The notes: generated from the letters alone by a model not told the origin. A stretch of DNA of 64,000 nucleotides from Streptomyces sp. NBC_01454 (GCF_036227565.1 NZ_CP109460.1:5332001-5396000); one strand, 5' to 3'; shown: positions 35,444-45,620, counted from the first letter of the stretch. A program made the numbers and translations.

Positions 35444-36346
35444 ATGGGTACTGAATTCCATCTGAAGGCCGACGACGCCCACACCGCCGCTGCGGGCCCG
35501 TACGTGCTGGACATCGACCCCGAGCGGGCCGGCTGGGGCCACTCCTCGCTGCGCGTCCTCGCACTGCCGTCCGGGGGCCATCACTCCTTCGCCACCGGCG
35601 ACAGCGAGTGGATCGTGCTGCCGCTGTCCGGCGGCTGCACGGTGCTGACCGATGACGGCGACGTCTTCGAACTCGCCGGGCGGGAGAGCGTGTTCAGCGG
35701 TGTCACCGACTTCGCGTACGTACCGCGCGACGCGCACGTCCAGATCGCCACCGGCGCCGGCGGCCGGTTCGCGCTCACCGGTGCCCGCTGTGAGCGGCGG
35801 CTGCCCGCCCGGTACGGTCCGGCCTCCGGCGTCCCCGTGGAGCTGCGCGGCACCGGCAGCTGCTCCCGCCAGGTCAACAACTTCGGTGCGGCCGGCACCT
35901 TCGAGTGCGACCGGCTGATCGCGGTGGAGGTGCTCACCCCCGGCGGCAACTGGTCCTCCTACCCGCCGCACAAGCACGACGAGTGCCGCCCGGGGGAGGA
36001 GTCCGAGCTGGAGGAGATCTACTACTTCGAGATCGAGCCGGCGCACGGCACGGACGGCGTCGGCTATCAGCGGGTCAGCCCGTCGGGGCACGGCCGCGGC
36101 ACGGATGTGCTCGCCGAGGTCCGCAGCGGCGACGCCGTCCTGATTCCCGACGGCTGGCACGGACCGTCCATCGCCGCCCCCGGCCACGCCATGTACTACC
36201 TCAATGTGATGGCCGGCCCGGGCGAGACCCGGGAGTGGCTGATCTGCGATCACCCCGACCACGGCTGGATCCGCGGCACCTGGCCCGATCAGCCGGTCGA
36301 CCCCCGCCTCCCCCTCTACGAAGCGCCCGCAGGAGACGCCCGATGA
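35444..36346 (+). CDS. iolB: 5-deoxy-glucuronate isomerase
   Basis: A 300-residue IolB, converting 5-deoxyglucuronate to 2-deoxy-5-keto-gluconate. The bicupin fold is visible: the first cupin around FATGDSEWIVLPLSGGCTVL, the second with the metal motif YPPHKHDECRPGEESELEEIYYFE (His, His, Glu) and GDAVLIPDGWHGP with the last His. ATG 35444 is preceded by CAGGAGA. Its stop overlaps the iolD start (ATGA), so the two are coupled. Confidence 0.94.
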   Translation: MGTEFHLKADDAHTAAAGPYVLDIDPERAGWGHSSLRVLALPSGGHHSFATGDSEWIVLPLSGGCTVLTDDGDVFELAGRESVFSGVTDFAYVPRDAHVQIATGAGGRFALTGARCERRLPARYGPASGVPVELRGTGSCSRQVNNFGAAGTFECDRLIAVEVLTPGGNWSSYPPHKHDECRPGEESELEEIYYFEIEPAHGTDGVGYQRVSPSGHGRGTDVLAEVRSGDAVLIPDGWHGPSIAAPGHAMYYLNVMAGPGETREWLICDHPDHGWIRGTWPDQPVDPRLPLYEAPAGDAR

Positions 36347-38226
36347 ACGCCCCGACGACCCGCCGTCTTACCGTCGCGCAGGCCCTGGTCGAGTTCCTCG
36401 CCCACCAGTACACCGAGCGGGACGGCCGGCGGCACCGCCTGATCGGCGCCTGCTGGGGCATCTTCGGCCACGGCAACGTCGCCGGTCTCGGCCAGGCCCT
36501 GCTGGAGTCCGGCGAGGCGCTGCCCTACCTCCAGGGCCGCAACGAGCAGGCCATGGTGCATGCCGCCGTCGGCTACGCCCGGCAGTGCGACCGGCTCTCC
36601 GCGCAAGCCGTCACCACCTCCATCGGTCCCGGCGCCACCAACCTGGTCACCGGCGCCGCGCTGGCCACCGTCAACCGCCTGCCGGTGCTGCTGCTGCCCG
36701 GCGACGTCTTCGCGACCCGGCCGGCCGACCCCGTGCTCCAGCAGCTGGAGGTGCCGCACGCGGGCGATGTGTCGGTCAACGACGCGCTGCGGCCGGTCTC
36801 CCGCTACTTCGACCGGGTCACCCGCCCCGAGGCACTGATCCCGGCCGCGCTGCAGGCCATGCGGGTGCTCGCCGACCCTGTCGACACCGGTGCCGTCACC
36901 CTCGCGCTGCCGCAGGACGTGCAGGCCGAGGCGTACGACTGGCCCGAGGAGTTCTTCGCCGACCGGGTCTGGCGGGTCCCGCGTCCCGCCCCCGACGCGG
37001 ACGCCCTCGCCGAGGCGGTCCGCCTCATCCGCGCCGCCCGCCGGCCGCTGCTGATCGCCGGCGGCGGAGTCCACCACGCGGAGGCCGAGGACGCGCTGCG
37101 CGACCTCGCCGACGCCACCGGCATCCCGGTCGCGTCCACCCAGGCCGGCAAGGGCTCGCTGCGCCACGACCACCCCGCCGATGTCGGCGGAATCGGCCAC
37201 ACCGGCACCGCCACCGCCGACGCGCTGGCCCGTGAGGCCGACCTGGTCATCGGCGTCGGCACCCGCTACACCGACTTCACCACCGCCTCGTCGACCCTGT
37301 TCGCCGCGCCCGGCGTCCGCTTCGTCAACCTCAACATCGCCTCCTTCGACTCCCACAAGCTCGGCGCCGCCTCCCTCGTCGCCGATGCCCGCGCCGGACT
37401 GGAGGCGCTCGGCAAGGAGCTGTCCGGCCACCGCGTCGCGACCGCGTACGAGGCGGGCTACACGGCGGCGAAGGAGGAGTGGGAGCGCCGGGTGGATGCC
37501 GCGTACGCCGCGGCGGACGAGTCCGTACGGCCGTCCCAGACGCAGGTCCTCGGCGTGCTGGACGCCCTGGTCGACGACACCGACGTGGTCATCAATGCCG
37601 CCGGTTCGCTCCCCGGTGACCTGCACAAACTGTGGCGCGCCCGGTCCCGCAGGCAGTACCACCTGGAGTACGGCTACTCCTGCATGGGCTATGAGATCCC
37701 CGCGGCGATCGGGGTCCGGCTGGCCGCCCCCGGCCGGCCGGTGTGGGCGCTGGTCGGCGACGGTACGTATCTGATGAACCCCACCGAGATCGTCACCGCC
37801 GTCCAGGAAAACCTCCCCTTCACCCTCGTCCTGCTCCAGAACCACGGCTACGCCTCCATCGGCGGCCTCTCCGAGCAGACCGGCGGCGAGCGGTTCGGGA
37901 CGGCGTACCGCTTCCGGGCCGGGGACGGCACGTACACGGGCGCGCCGCTGCCGGTCGATCTGGCCGCCAACGCCGCCTCGCTCGGCATGCACGTCCTCCG
38001 GGCGGCGACCGTCGCCGAGCTGCGGGCCGCGCTCGCCGAGGCGCGTGGCGCAAAGAGGCCCACATGTGTCTATGTCGAGACCGAAACGGCTGACACTGTG
38101 CCGGGCGCGCCGGAGGCACAGGCCTGGTGGGATGTACCTGTTGCCGAGACCGCGACTCGGCCGGCGGCGGTCGCCGCCCGCCAGGCGTACGACCGGCAGG
38201 CCGCCGGTCGCCGTCGTCACCTCTGA
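36343..38226 (+). CDS. iolD: 3D-(3,5/4)-trihydroxycyclohexane-1,2-dione acylhydrolase
   Basis: A 627-residue thiamine-diphosphate enzyme that opens the inositol-derived ring. The N-terminal Pyr domain has the catalytic Glu in LQGRNEQAMVHAAVG and SIGPGATNLVTGAA. The middle domain spans about 205-345. The C-terminal PP domain has the ThDP motif GDGTYLMNPTE ... QNHGYASIGGL with the expected Asp and Asn. Length and motifs match IolD rather than acetolactate synthase, and the gene order confirms it. ATG 36343 overlaps the iolB stop. The start carries no separate strong ribosome-binding site apart from AGGAGACG. Confidence 0.95.
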   Translation: MNAPTTRRLTVAQALVEFLAHQYTERDGRRHRLIGACWGIFGHGNVAGLGQALLESGEALPYLQGRNEQAMVHAAVGYARQCDRLSAQAVTTSIGPGATNLVTGAALATVNRLPVLLLPGDVFATRPADPVLQQLEVPHAGDVSVNDALRPVSRYFDRVTRPEALIPAALQAMRVLADPVDTGAVTLALPQDVQAEAYDWPEEFFADRVWRVPRPAPDADALAEAVRLIRAARRPLLIAGGGVHHAEAEDALRDLADATGIPVASTQAGKGSLRHDHPADVGGIGHTGTATADALAREADLVIGVGTRYTDFTTASSTLFAAPGVRFVNLNIASFDSHKLGAASLVADARAGLEALGKELSGHRVATAYEAGYTAAKEEWERRVDAAYAAADESVRPSQTQVLGVLDALVDDTDVVINAAGSLPGDLHKLWRARSRRQYHLEYGYSCMGYEIPAAIGVRLAAPGRPVWALVGDGTYLMNPTEIVTAVQENLPFTLVLLQNHGYASIGGLSEQTGGERFGTAYRFRAGDGTYTGAPLPVDLAANAASLGMHVLRAATVAELRAALAEARGAKRPTCVYVETETADTVPGAPEAQAWWDVPVAETATRPAAVAARQAYDRQAAGRRRHL

Positions 38227-38263
38227 TCACTGCCCGACGTCGTCACCCCGGAAAGGTCCCCGC

Positions 38264-39757
38264 ATGAAGACCATCAACCACTGGATCGGCGGCAAGCCCG
38301 TCGAGGGCGTCTCGGGCAACTTCGGTCCGGTCTACAACCCGGCCACCGGCGCCCAGGAGAAGCAGGTCGCCTTCGCGTCGGTCGACGAGGTCGACGCGGC
38401 GGTCGGCGCAGCCAAGGAAGCCTTCCGGACGTGGGGCACCAGCTCCCTGGCCAAGCGCACCTCGGTGCTGTTCCGCTACCGCGAGCTGATCGACGCCCAC
38501 CGCGAGGAGATCGCGCGGCTGATCACCGCCGAGCACGGCAAGGTGCACTCCGACGCGCTGGGCGAGGTGGCCCGCGGTCTGGAGATCGTCGAGCTGGCCT
38601 GCGGTATCCCCGAGAAGCTCAAGGGGGAGCTGTCCACGCAGGTCTCCACCCGCGTCGATGTGGCGTCGATCCGCCAGTCGCTCGGTGTGGTCGCCGGCAT
38701 CACGCCGTTCAACTTCCCGGCGATGGTGCCGATGTGGATGTTCCCGCTGGCCATCGCCTGCGGTAACACCTTCGTCCTCAAGCCGAGCGAGAAGGTGCCC
38801 AGCGCCGCGTTCAAGCTCGCCGAGCTGGCCGCCGAGGCGGGGCTGCCGGACGGTGTGCTGAACATCGTCAACGGTGACAAGGTCGCGGTCGACGCGATCC
38901 TGGAGCACCCGGACGTCGCCGCGGTCTCCTTCGTCGGCTCCACGCCCATCGCCCGCTACATCCACACCACGGGCACCGCCAACGGCAAGCGTGTCCAGGC
39001 GCTGGGCGGCGCCAAGAACCACATGCTGGTCCTGCCGGACGCCGACCTCGACCTGGCCGCGGACTCCGCGATCAACGCCGCCTACGGCTCGGCGGGTGAG
39101 CGCTGCATGGCGATCTCCGTCGTCGTGGCCGTCGGGGAGACCGCGGACCCGCTGATCGGCAAGATCAAGGAGCGTGCCGACCGGCTGCGGATCGGCCCCG
39201 GCGACGACCCGGCCTCCGAGATGGGCCCGCTGATCACCAAGGTGCACCGCGACAAGGTCGCCTCGTACGTCACCGGCGCCGCGGCCCAGGGTGCCGATGT
39301 CGTCATCGACGGCACGGGCTTCACCGTGGAGGGCTACGAGGACGGCCACTGGCTGGGGATCTCCCTCCTCGACCACGTCACGCCCGAGATGGACGCCTAC
39401 CGTGACGAGATCTTCGGCCCGGTGCTGGCCGTGGTGCGGGTGGAGACCTATGACGAGGCCATCGCCCTGATGAACAACTCGCCGTGGGGCAACGGCACCG
39501 CGATCTTCACCCGGGACGGCGGCGCGGCCCGCCGCTTCCAGCTGGAGGTCGAGGCCGGGATGGTCGGCGTGAACGTGCCGATCCCGGTGCCGGTCGGCTA
39601 CCACTCCTTCGGCGGCTGGAAGGACTCGCTCTTCGGCGACCACCACATCTACGGCAACGACGGCGTGCACTTCTACACCCGCGGCAAGGTCGTCACCACC
39701 CGCTGGCCCGACCCGTCGGACAGCGGCATCAACCTGGGCTTCCCCAGCAACCACTGA
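38264..39757 (+). CDS. mmsA: Methylmalonate/malonate semialdehyde dehydrogenase (CoA-acylating)
   Basis: A 497-residue CoA-acylating aldehyde dehydrogenase (MmsA/IolA) that turns malonate semialdehyde into acetyl-CoA and CO2, the last inositol step. The family start INHWIGGKPVEG, the NAD segment GITPFNFPAMVPMWMFP, VGSTPIARYI, and the nucleophile Cys281 in GSAGERCMAIS are all present. The C-terminus has the MmsA block VGVNVPIPVPVGYHSFGGWKDS. ATG 38264 follows GAAAGG. It closes the operon before a clear terminator. The same enzyme can serve valine breakdown, so it may have a broader role. Confidence 0.95.
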   Translation: MKTINHWIGGKPVEGVSGNFGPVYNPATGAQEKQVAFASVDEVDAAVGAAKEAFRTWGTSSLAKRTSVLFRYRELIDAHREEIARLITAEHGKVHSDALGEVARGLEIVELACGIPEKLKGELSTQVSTRVDVASIRQSLGVVAGITPFNFPAMVPMWMFPLAIACGNTFVLKPSEKVPSAAFKLAELAAEAGLPDGVLNIVNGDKVAVDAILEHPDVAAVSFVGSTPIARYIHTTGTANGKRVQALGGAKNHMLVLPDADLDLAADSAINAAYGSAGERCMAISVVVAVGETADPLIGKIKERADRLRIGPGDDPASEMGPLITKVHRDKVASYVTGAAAQGADVVIDGTGFTVEGYEDGHWLGISLLDHVTPEMDAYRDEIFGPVLAVVRVETYDEAIALMNNSPWGNGTAIFTRDGGAARRFQLEVEAGMVGVNVPIPVPVGYHSFGGWKDSLFGDHHIYGNDGVHFYTRGKVVTTRWPDPSDSGINLGFPSNH

Positions 39758-39811
39758 GGGATGCCCGGACGGGTTCCCCGACGTCTGCCCTGACGGGTTC
39801 CCGGTTTTGTG

Positions 39812-39850
39812 ACGGACCCCCGGTCGGCTCCCCGCCGGCCGGGGGTCCGT
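39812..39850 (+). terminator. Terminator of the inositol operon
   Basis: Arms ACGGACCCCCGG (39812-39823) and CCGGGGGTCCGT (39839-39850) form a 12-bp perfect stem with a 15-nt loop, 54 bp after the mmsA stop. Confidence 0.82.
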
Positions 39851-39963
39851 GCCGTCCGGGGCCGCTCTGTCCGGCCCGGGGAAAAACAACTGTGCCCGGG
39901 CGCGGGCCGGTTGGTACGGTGCGGCGTCGCCCGGGCTCCGGGTCCCACGACCAGGAGTGACCC

Positions 39964-40587
<624 letters not shown>

Positions 40588-40697
40588 GGTCCCCGCCGGC
40601 CCGGTACCCCTGCGCGGTACCGGGCCGGCGAACCCTACTCCCCGGGGAGGCCACCGGGGACGGTCCGGGGGGCCGGGTGCCCGCCGGGGCCCGTCCC

Positions 40698-40703
40698 TAG
40701 GAT
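40698..40703 (+). promoter_or_regulatory. Probable -10 box of a leaderless transcript (hydrolase-ABC fusion)
   Basis: TAGGAT ends six bases before the ATG at 40710, and no ribosome-binding site of normal spacing is present. This points to transcription starting at the start codon. Confidence 0.5.
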
Positions 40704-40709
40704 CAGGGC

Positions 40710-43406
40710 ATGGAACTCCGAGCCCTCAGACTGCGTGGACGGCGCCTCTACGCCACCGTGGGCGCGCTGGCCGTCCTCATAGGAGGCGGCACCTGGGCGT
40801 CCGCCTCCTCGGATGCCGCGCCCGCCGTGCACCGCGAGGACCGGTTCCTGACGATGCCGGACCGGCCCGGCAGCGCGCGGCACGTACGGATCGACACCTC
40901 CTTTTTCACCGCGAGCAGCACCACCGGGCGCCGCCCCGCGGTGCTGCTCGCGCACGGCTTCGGCGCCAGCAAGGCCAACCTCCGCCCCCAGGCCGAGCGG
41001 CTGGCCCGGGACGGCTACGCCGTACTGACCTGGTCGGCGCGCGGCTTCGGCAAGTCCACCGGGAAGATCGGGCTGAACGATCCACGGGGCGAGGTCGCCG
41101 ATGTGCGCCGGATGATCGACTGGCTGGTCCGGCGCCCCGAGGTCCGGCTCGACAAGGCGGGCGACCCCCGGGTGGGCGTCGCCGGCGGCTCCTACGGTGG
41201 CGCGATCTCGCTGCTGGCGGCCGGCTACGACCGGCGGGTGGACGCCATCGCCCCGCAGATCACGTACTGGAACCTGGCCGACGCACTGTTCCCGCACGGC
41301 GTGTTCAAGAAGCTGTGGGCCGGGATCTTCTTCACCACCGGCTCGGCGGGCACCGCCACCCGCACGCCGACCGGCCCGCCCGCCGAACCTGGCTGCGGGA
41401 GGTTCGAGCCCGAGCTGTGCCGGATGTATCAGCGGGTGGCCGTCCACGGCCGCCCGGACGCCGCGGCCCGCAAGCTGCTGGAGAGCCGCAGCCCGGTGGC
41501 CGTCGGCGACCGCATCAAGGTGCCGACGCTGCTTATGCAGGGCCAGACCGACTCGCTGTTCCCGCTGGACCAGGCCGATGCCATCCGGCGGGCGGTCCGC
41601 CACAACGGCGCGCCCGTCGACGTCGACTGGATCGCCGGCGGGCACGACGGCGGGGACCGGGAGATGGCCCGGCTGGAGGGCCGGACCAAGGTCTGGTTCG
41701 ACCGCTATCTGAAGGGCGACCGGCACGCGGACACCGGGCCCGCGTTCCGGATCAGCCGCACCGGGGGAGTGGACTCCACCAACGGCACGGTGCGGCTGCG
41801 CGGCGCCGGCGCGGACCGCTATCCGGGCCTGGACAACGACCCCCGGCGCATCCACCTCGCCGGCCGCCCCCAGACGTTCGGCAACCCGCCCGGCGCCGGG
41901 CCGCCCGCCCTCTCCGCGGTGCCCGGTGTCGGCGCGCTCGGCAACCTCTCCTCGCTCGGCGCGGGCGGTCTGTCCCTGGACTTCGCCGGCCAGTACGCCC
42001 GTTTCGTCTCGGCGCCGCTGCGCACCCCCGTCCGGCTCACCGGCAGCCCCACCGCCACCGTGCACGTACGGTCCGACACCCCGGACGCGGTGCTGTTCGC
42101 CAAGGTCTACGACGTCGCGCCGGACGGCCGCCGCCAGGTGCTGCCGTCCCAGCTCGTCACGCCGTACCGCCTCAAGGGCACCGGCGACGGCCGGACCGTG
42201 CGGCTGCGACTGCCCGCCGTCGACCACGAGTTCGCGGCCGGCCACCGGCTGCGGCTGGTGCTGTCGGCCACCGACCTCGGCTACGCCTCACCGGCCGAAC
42301 CCGCCTCCTACACCGTCTCGTTGCGGGGCGGCGGCATCGAGGTGCCCACCGCTCCCCAGGTGCGCACCGCGCCCGCCGCACTGCCCGCCTGGACCTGGGC
42401 GCTGCCCGCCGGGGCCGCCGTCATCGCCGGGCTGCTGCTGCTCACCGGCCGCCGCCGGCGCACGGCCCCGGCCCCCGACCCGGCGCTGGCCGAAGTCCCG
42501 CTGCTGATCAGCGGGTTGAGCAAGCGGTATGCGAAGTCCGCCGCGGGCCACGCCGTGCGGGACCTCTCCTTCCGGGTGGAGAAGGGGCAGGTGCTCGGCC
42601 TGCTGGGGCCCAACGGGGCCGGCAAGACCACCACCCTGCGGATGCTGATGGGGCTGATCACGCCCGACGAGGGTGAGATCAGGATCTTCGGGCAGGCCGT
42701 GCGGCCGGGCGCCGCGGTGCTGTCGCGGGTCGGCGCGTTCGTCGAGGGGGCGGGATTCCTGCCGCATCTGTCCGGCCGCGCCAACCTCGATCTGTACTGG
42801 CAGGCCACCGGCCGGCCCGCCGCCGACGCCCACGTCGACGAGGCACTGGAGATCGCCGGGCTCGGCGACGCCCTGTCACGCGCGGTGCGCACCTACTCCC
42901 AGGGCATGCGGCAGCGGCTCGCGCTGGCCCAGGCCATGCTGGGGCTGCCGGAGCTGCTGATCCTCGACGAGCCGACCAACGGGCTCGACCCGCCGCAGAT
43001 CCGGGCCATGCGGGACGTCATGATCCGCTACGCGGCCGCCGGACGCACCGTCATCGTCTCCAGCCATCTGCTGTCCGAGGTCGAGCAGAGCTGTACGCAT
43101 CTGGTCGTCATGGACGGCGGGCGGCTGGTGGCGGCCGGGCCGGTCGCCGAGATCACCGGATCCGGCGACACCGTGCTGGTCGGCGTCGCGGACGAGGTCT
43201 CCGACGCCGTGGTGGAGAAGGTCGGAGCGCTGCCCGGGATCGCCTCGGCGGTGCGCGCCGACGACGGGCTGCTGGTCCGGCTGGACGGCGCGACCGCCAC
43301 CCAACTGCTCACCGAACTGCTCCGGTTGGAGATCGCCGTGGACCGTCTCGGCCCGCACCGCCGCCTGGAGGACGCCTTCCTCACCCTGATCGGAGGGGAC
43401 CGATGA
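40710..43406 (+). CDS. Alpha/beta hydrolase fused to an ABC-type ATPase
   Basis: An 898-residue fusion. Residues 10-33 form a signal anchor. The X-Pro dipeptidase/CocE-like hydrolase (about 50-360) has Ser161 in VAGGSYGGA, an Asp in QGQTDSLFPLD and a His in GGHDGG. A beta-rich domain like the CocE C-terminal jelly roll follows (about 390-545). A membrane helix (about 561-580) precedes RRRR and a complete ABC ATPase: Walker A GPNGAGKTT (Lys639), signature YSQGMRQR, Walker B LLILDEPTNGLDP. The topology implies an outside hydrolase tethered to an inside ATPase. The next gene is a matching ABC-2 permease (ATGA overlap), so the pair probably forms one transporter with a built-in surface hydrolase. 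Confidence 0.9.
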   Translation: MELRALRLRGRRLYATVGALAVLIGGGTWASASSDAAPAVHREDRFLTMPDRPGSARHVRIDTSFFTASSTTGRRPAVLLAHGFGASKANLRPQAERLARDGYAVLTWSARGFGKSTGKIGLNDPRGEVADVRRMIDWLVRRPEVRLDKAGDPRVGVAGGSYGGAISLLAAGYDRRVDAIAPQITYWNLADALFPHGVFKKLWAGIFFTTGSAGTATRTPTGPPAEPGCGRFEPELCRMYQRVAVHGRPDAAARKLLESRSPVAVGDRIKVPTLLMQGQTDSLFPLDQADAIRRAVRHNGAPVDVDWIAGGHDGGDREMARLEGRTKVWFDRYLKGDRHADTGPAFRISRTGGVDSTNGTVRLRGAGADRYPGLDNDPRRIHLAGRPQTFGNPPGAGPPALSAVPGVGALGNLSSLGAGGLSLDFAGQYARFVSAPLRTPVRLTGSPTATVHVRSDTPDAVLFAKVYDVAPDGRRQVLPSQLVTPYRLKGTGDGRTVRLRLPAVDHEFAAGHRLRLVLSATDLGYASPAEPASYTVSLRGGGIEVPTAPQVRTAPAALPAWTWALPAGAAVIAGLLLLTGRRRRTAPAPDPALAEVPLLISGLSKRYAKSAAGHAVRDLSFRVEKGQVLGLLGPNGAGKTTTLRMLMGLITPDEGEIRIFGQAVRPGAAVLSRVGAFVEGAGFLPHLSGRANLDLYWQATGRPAADAHVDEALEIAGLGDALSRAVRTYSQGMRQRLALAQAMLGLPELLILDEPTNGLDPPQIRAMRDVMIRYAAAGRTVIVSSHLLSEVEQSCTHLVVMDGGRLVAAGPVAEITGSGDTVLVGVADEVSDAVVEKVGALPGIASAVRADDGLLVRLDGATATQLLTELLRLEIAVDRLGPHRRLEDAFLTLIGGDR

Positions 43407-44263
43407 CCGCGACCCCGGCGGCGCGGGCGCCCGGCTACCGCCCGCGCCGCACCCTCCCGCTGCGCGTCGAGGCCCGCCGCCAGCTGCGCCGCCGGCGCAC
43501 CCTGGTGGTCGCCGCGATCCTGACGCTGCTGCCGTTCGTGCTGCTGGTGGCGTTCGCGGTCGGCGGCGATCCGAGCGGCCGCGGCAACGGCCGGATCACC
43601 CTGATGGACGCCGCCACCGCCTCCGGGGCCAACTTCACGGCCACCGCCCTGTTCGTCTCGGCGGGTTTCCTGCTGGTGGTGCCGGTGGCGCTGTTCTGCG
43701 GTGACACGGTCGCCTCGGAGGCGAGCTGGGCCTCGCTGCGCTATCTGCTCGCCGCGCCGGTCCCGCGGGCCCGGCTGCTGCTGAGCAAGCTCACCGTGGG
43801 GCTGTTGTTCAGCGCCGCCGCGATGCTGCTGCTGCCGCTGGTCGCGCTGGGCGTCGGCACCGCCGCCTACGGCTGGGGGCCGCTGCAACTGCCCGCCGGC
43901 GGCGCGCTGCCCGCGGGGGAGGCGGTGGCGCGGCTGGCGGTGGTCGCCGGCTATGTCTTCGTCAGCCAGCTGGTGACCGCGGGGCTGGCGTTCTGGCTGT
44001 CGACGGTGACGGACGCGCCGCTGGGCGCGGTCGGCGGCGCCGTCGGGCTGACCATCGCCGGCAATGTCCTCGATCAGGTCACCGCGCTCGGCAGCTGGCG
44101 CGAGGCGCTGCCCGCCCACTGGCAGTACGCCTGGGTGGACGCCCTGCAGCCCCGGCCGGAGTGGTCCGGGATGATCCAGGGCTCGGCGGTCTCGGTGTCC
44201 TGCGCGCTGGTGCTGTGCGCGCTGGCGTTCCGCGGCTTCGCCCGGAAGGACGTGGTGTCCTGA
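43403..44263 (+). CDS. ABC-2-type transporter permease
   Basis: A 286-residue membrane protein with about six helices: after the basic RVEARRQLRRRR start, helices near 30-50, 75-97, 120-150 (with LLSKLTVGLLFSAAAMLLLP), 165-190, 200-220 and 255-275. It lacks an ATPase domain and begins within the stop of the hydrolase-ATPase fusion, which supplies the ATPase. The family exports or flips small molecules or lipids. No substrate indication. Confidence 0.88.
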   Translation: MTATPAARAPGYRPRRTLPLRVEARRQLRRRRTLVVAAILTLLPFVLLVAFAVGGDPSGRGNGRITLMDAATASGANFTATALFVSAGFLLVVPVALFCGDTVASEASWASLRYLLAAPVPRARLLLSKLTVGLLFSAAAMLLLPLVALGVGTAAYGWGPLQLPAGGALPAGEAVARLAVVAGYVFVSQLVTAGLAFWLSTVTDAPLGAVGGAVGLTIAGNVLDQVTALGSWREALPAHWQYAWVDALQPRPEWSGMIQGSAVSVSCALVLCALAFRGFARKDVVS

Positions 44264-44274
44264 CGGGGCGCCGG

Positions 44275-44330
44275 GGGCGGGACCGGGGGCGGGACGCGGC
44301 GGCCACCGCGCCCCGCCCCCGGTCCCGCCC
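44275..44330. terminator. 19-bp-stem bidirectional terminator
   Basis: Arms 44275-44293 and 44312-44330 (GGGCGGGACCGGGGGCGGG and its complement) pair perfectly with an 18-nt loop, filling the 69-bp gap between the convergent permease and esterase genes. Confidence 0.9.
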
Positions 44331-44332
44331 GG

Positions 44333-45352
44333 TCAGGCGGTCGGCCCCGTCATCCGCGCGCTGACCCACTGCATCGTGCCCTCGCCCAAGCCCTGGACGT
44401 AGGTCGCCGCGCTGTGGGTGCCGCCCGGCACGATCTGCAGCCGGGTGTGCACCGGTCCGTGCCCGTACTGGGAGATGAACTTCCGTACCTTCGGCAGCAC
44501 CGTGTTCTCCCGGGAGCCGTCCTGGAAGGCGAGATAGACCGGCGGTCCGCCGCGCGCGATCAGCCGGCGGGCCAGCACCTCCGGATTGTTCTCCCGCTCC
44601 TCCTTGGCGTGGCCGTTCCACAGGGGCGAGTCGGGCACGATGTCCGGCCCGTTGGGTATCGCCATCTTGAACGTCTCGGGGTTCTGCAGCACGTTCTTCA
44701 GCGCCGCGAACCCGCCCGACGAGGAGCCCATGATCGCCCAGGCGTCGCGGGTCTTGAGGGTGCGGAAGTTCTGCCGTACGAGGTCGGGCACGTCCTTGCT
44801 GAGCCAGGTGCCGATCTTCGGCTGGCCCGGAATGTCGCTGCCGTCGTAGTACTGCTTGTCATTGGGGTTGAGCACCGGCATGACGACGATGAACGGCAGG
44901 CTGGTGCCCTTCTTGGACCACTGGGCGAGGTTCTCCTCCAGTTTGAGGTCGGAGCCGATCCAGTAGTTGACGGGATAGCCGTAGGCGCCGGGCAGCGCCT
45001 CCATCACCGGGAAGCCCTTGTTGGCGTTCCGCTTCTCGTAGTACTCCGGCGGTGCCCACACCCACACCTTGCCGGTGAAGCCCGACTTGGGGCCGTGCAG
45101 GGTGGTCACCCCGATCGGGGTGTTCCCGCCGGCCCCGCCGACCCGGCTCTCCTCCGTGAAGCTGATCGGCCGGGTGGGCCACTGCACCAGCGAGTGCTTC
45201 CCCGCAGGGGTGCGGTGCAGCGCGGCGCTCGTCTTGGGGCCGAAGCTGACGGGAGCGGAGGCCTGGGAGGCACCGGTGCCGCAGCCTGCCGTGGCGGCGA
45301 GAACGGTCAGGGCGATCAACGCGATCACCGGACGGAACAGGGCTTTGTGCAC
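44333..45352 (-). CDS. Lipoprotein esterase (antigen 85/esterase D-like)
   Basis: A 339-residue exported alpha/beta hydrolase of the putative-esterase (Ag85/EstD) family. The signal peptide ends LAATAGCG, a lipobox-like site suggesting a lipid-anchored protein. The nucleophile is the Ser in AIMGSSSGGFAAL. FQDGSRE and GGTHSAATYV supply the probable acid and His. The segment VWVWAPPEYYEKRN near residue 95 is typical of secreted Streptomyces members. GTG 45352 has AAGGAGA eight bases upstream. It could act on acyl esters or cell-surface glycolipids; some relatives are mycolyltransferase-like without mycolic acids. Confidence 0.85.
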   Translation of the reverse strand: MHKALFRPVIALIALTVLAATAGCGTGASQASAPVSFGPKTSAALHRTPAGKHSLVQWPTRPISFTEESRVGGAGGNTPIGVTTLHGPKSGFTGKVWVWAPPEYYEKRNANKGFPVMEALPGAYGYPVNYWIGSDLKLEENLAQWSKKGTSLPFIVVMPVLNPNDKQYYDGSDIPGQPKIGTWLSKDVPDLVRQNFRTLKTRDAWAIMGSSSGGFAALKNVLQNPETFKMAIPNGPDIVPDSPLWNGHAKEERENNPEVLARRLIARGGPPVYLAFQDGSRENTVLPKVRKFISQYGHGPVHTRLQIVPGGTHSAATYVQGLGEGTMQWVSARMTGPTA

Positions 45353-45607
45353 GGGGCTTTCTCCTTGTCGAACACCCGGGGATGGTCCGGGCTGACCAGC
45401 AAGAGGGGGCCGGAGCCGCGCCTGGTTTCCCTTCCGGGGTGTCAGCTTTGTCGCACCACCCGTCCGGAAGTCGAGCATCCCCTTCCTGACCTGGGGTGTT
45501 TTACGCTCAACAGAAGGGTGGTTTACCGGGATTTTCCCGGCCGGCGGGTCGGGCCGGGCCCACACACCGTCCGCCGGCGCCCTCCGGGAACCCCCGTCCG
45601 AGGCCCG

Positions 45608-45613
45608 TATCCT
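45608..45613 (+). promoter_or_regulatory. Probable -10 box of a leaderless transcript (FUSC gene)
   Basis: TATCCT lies seven bases before the ATG at 45621, again without a ribosome-binding site. Confidence 0.45.
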
Positions 45614-45620
45614 CGTCGCC

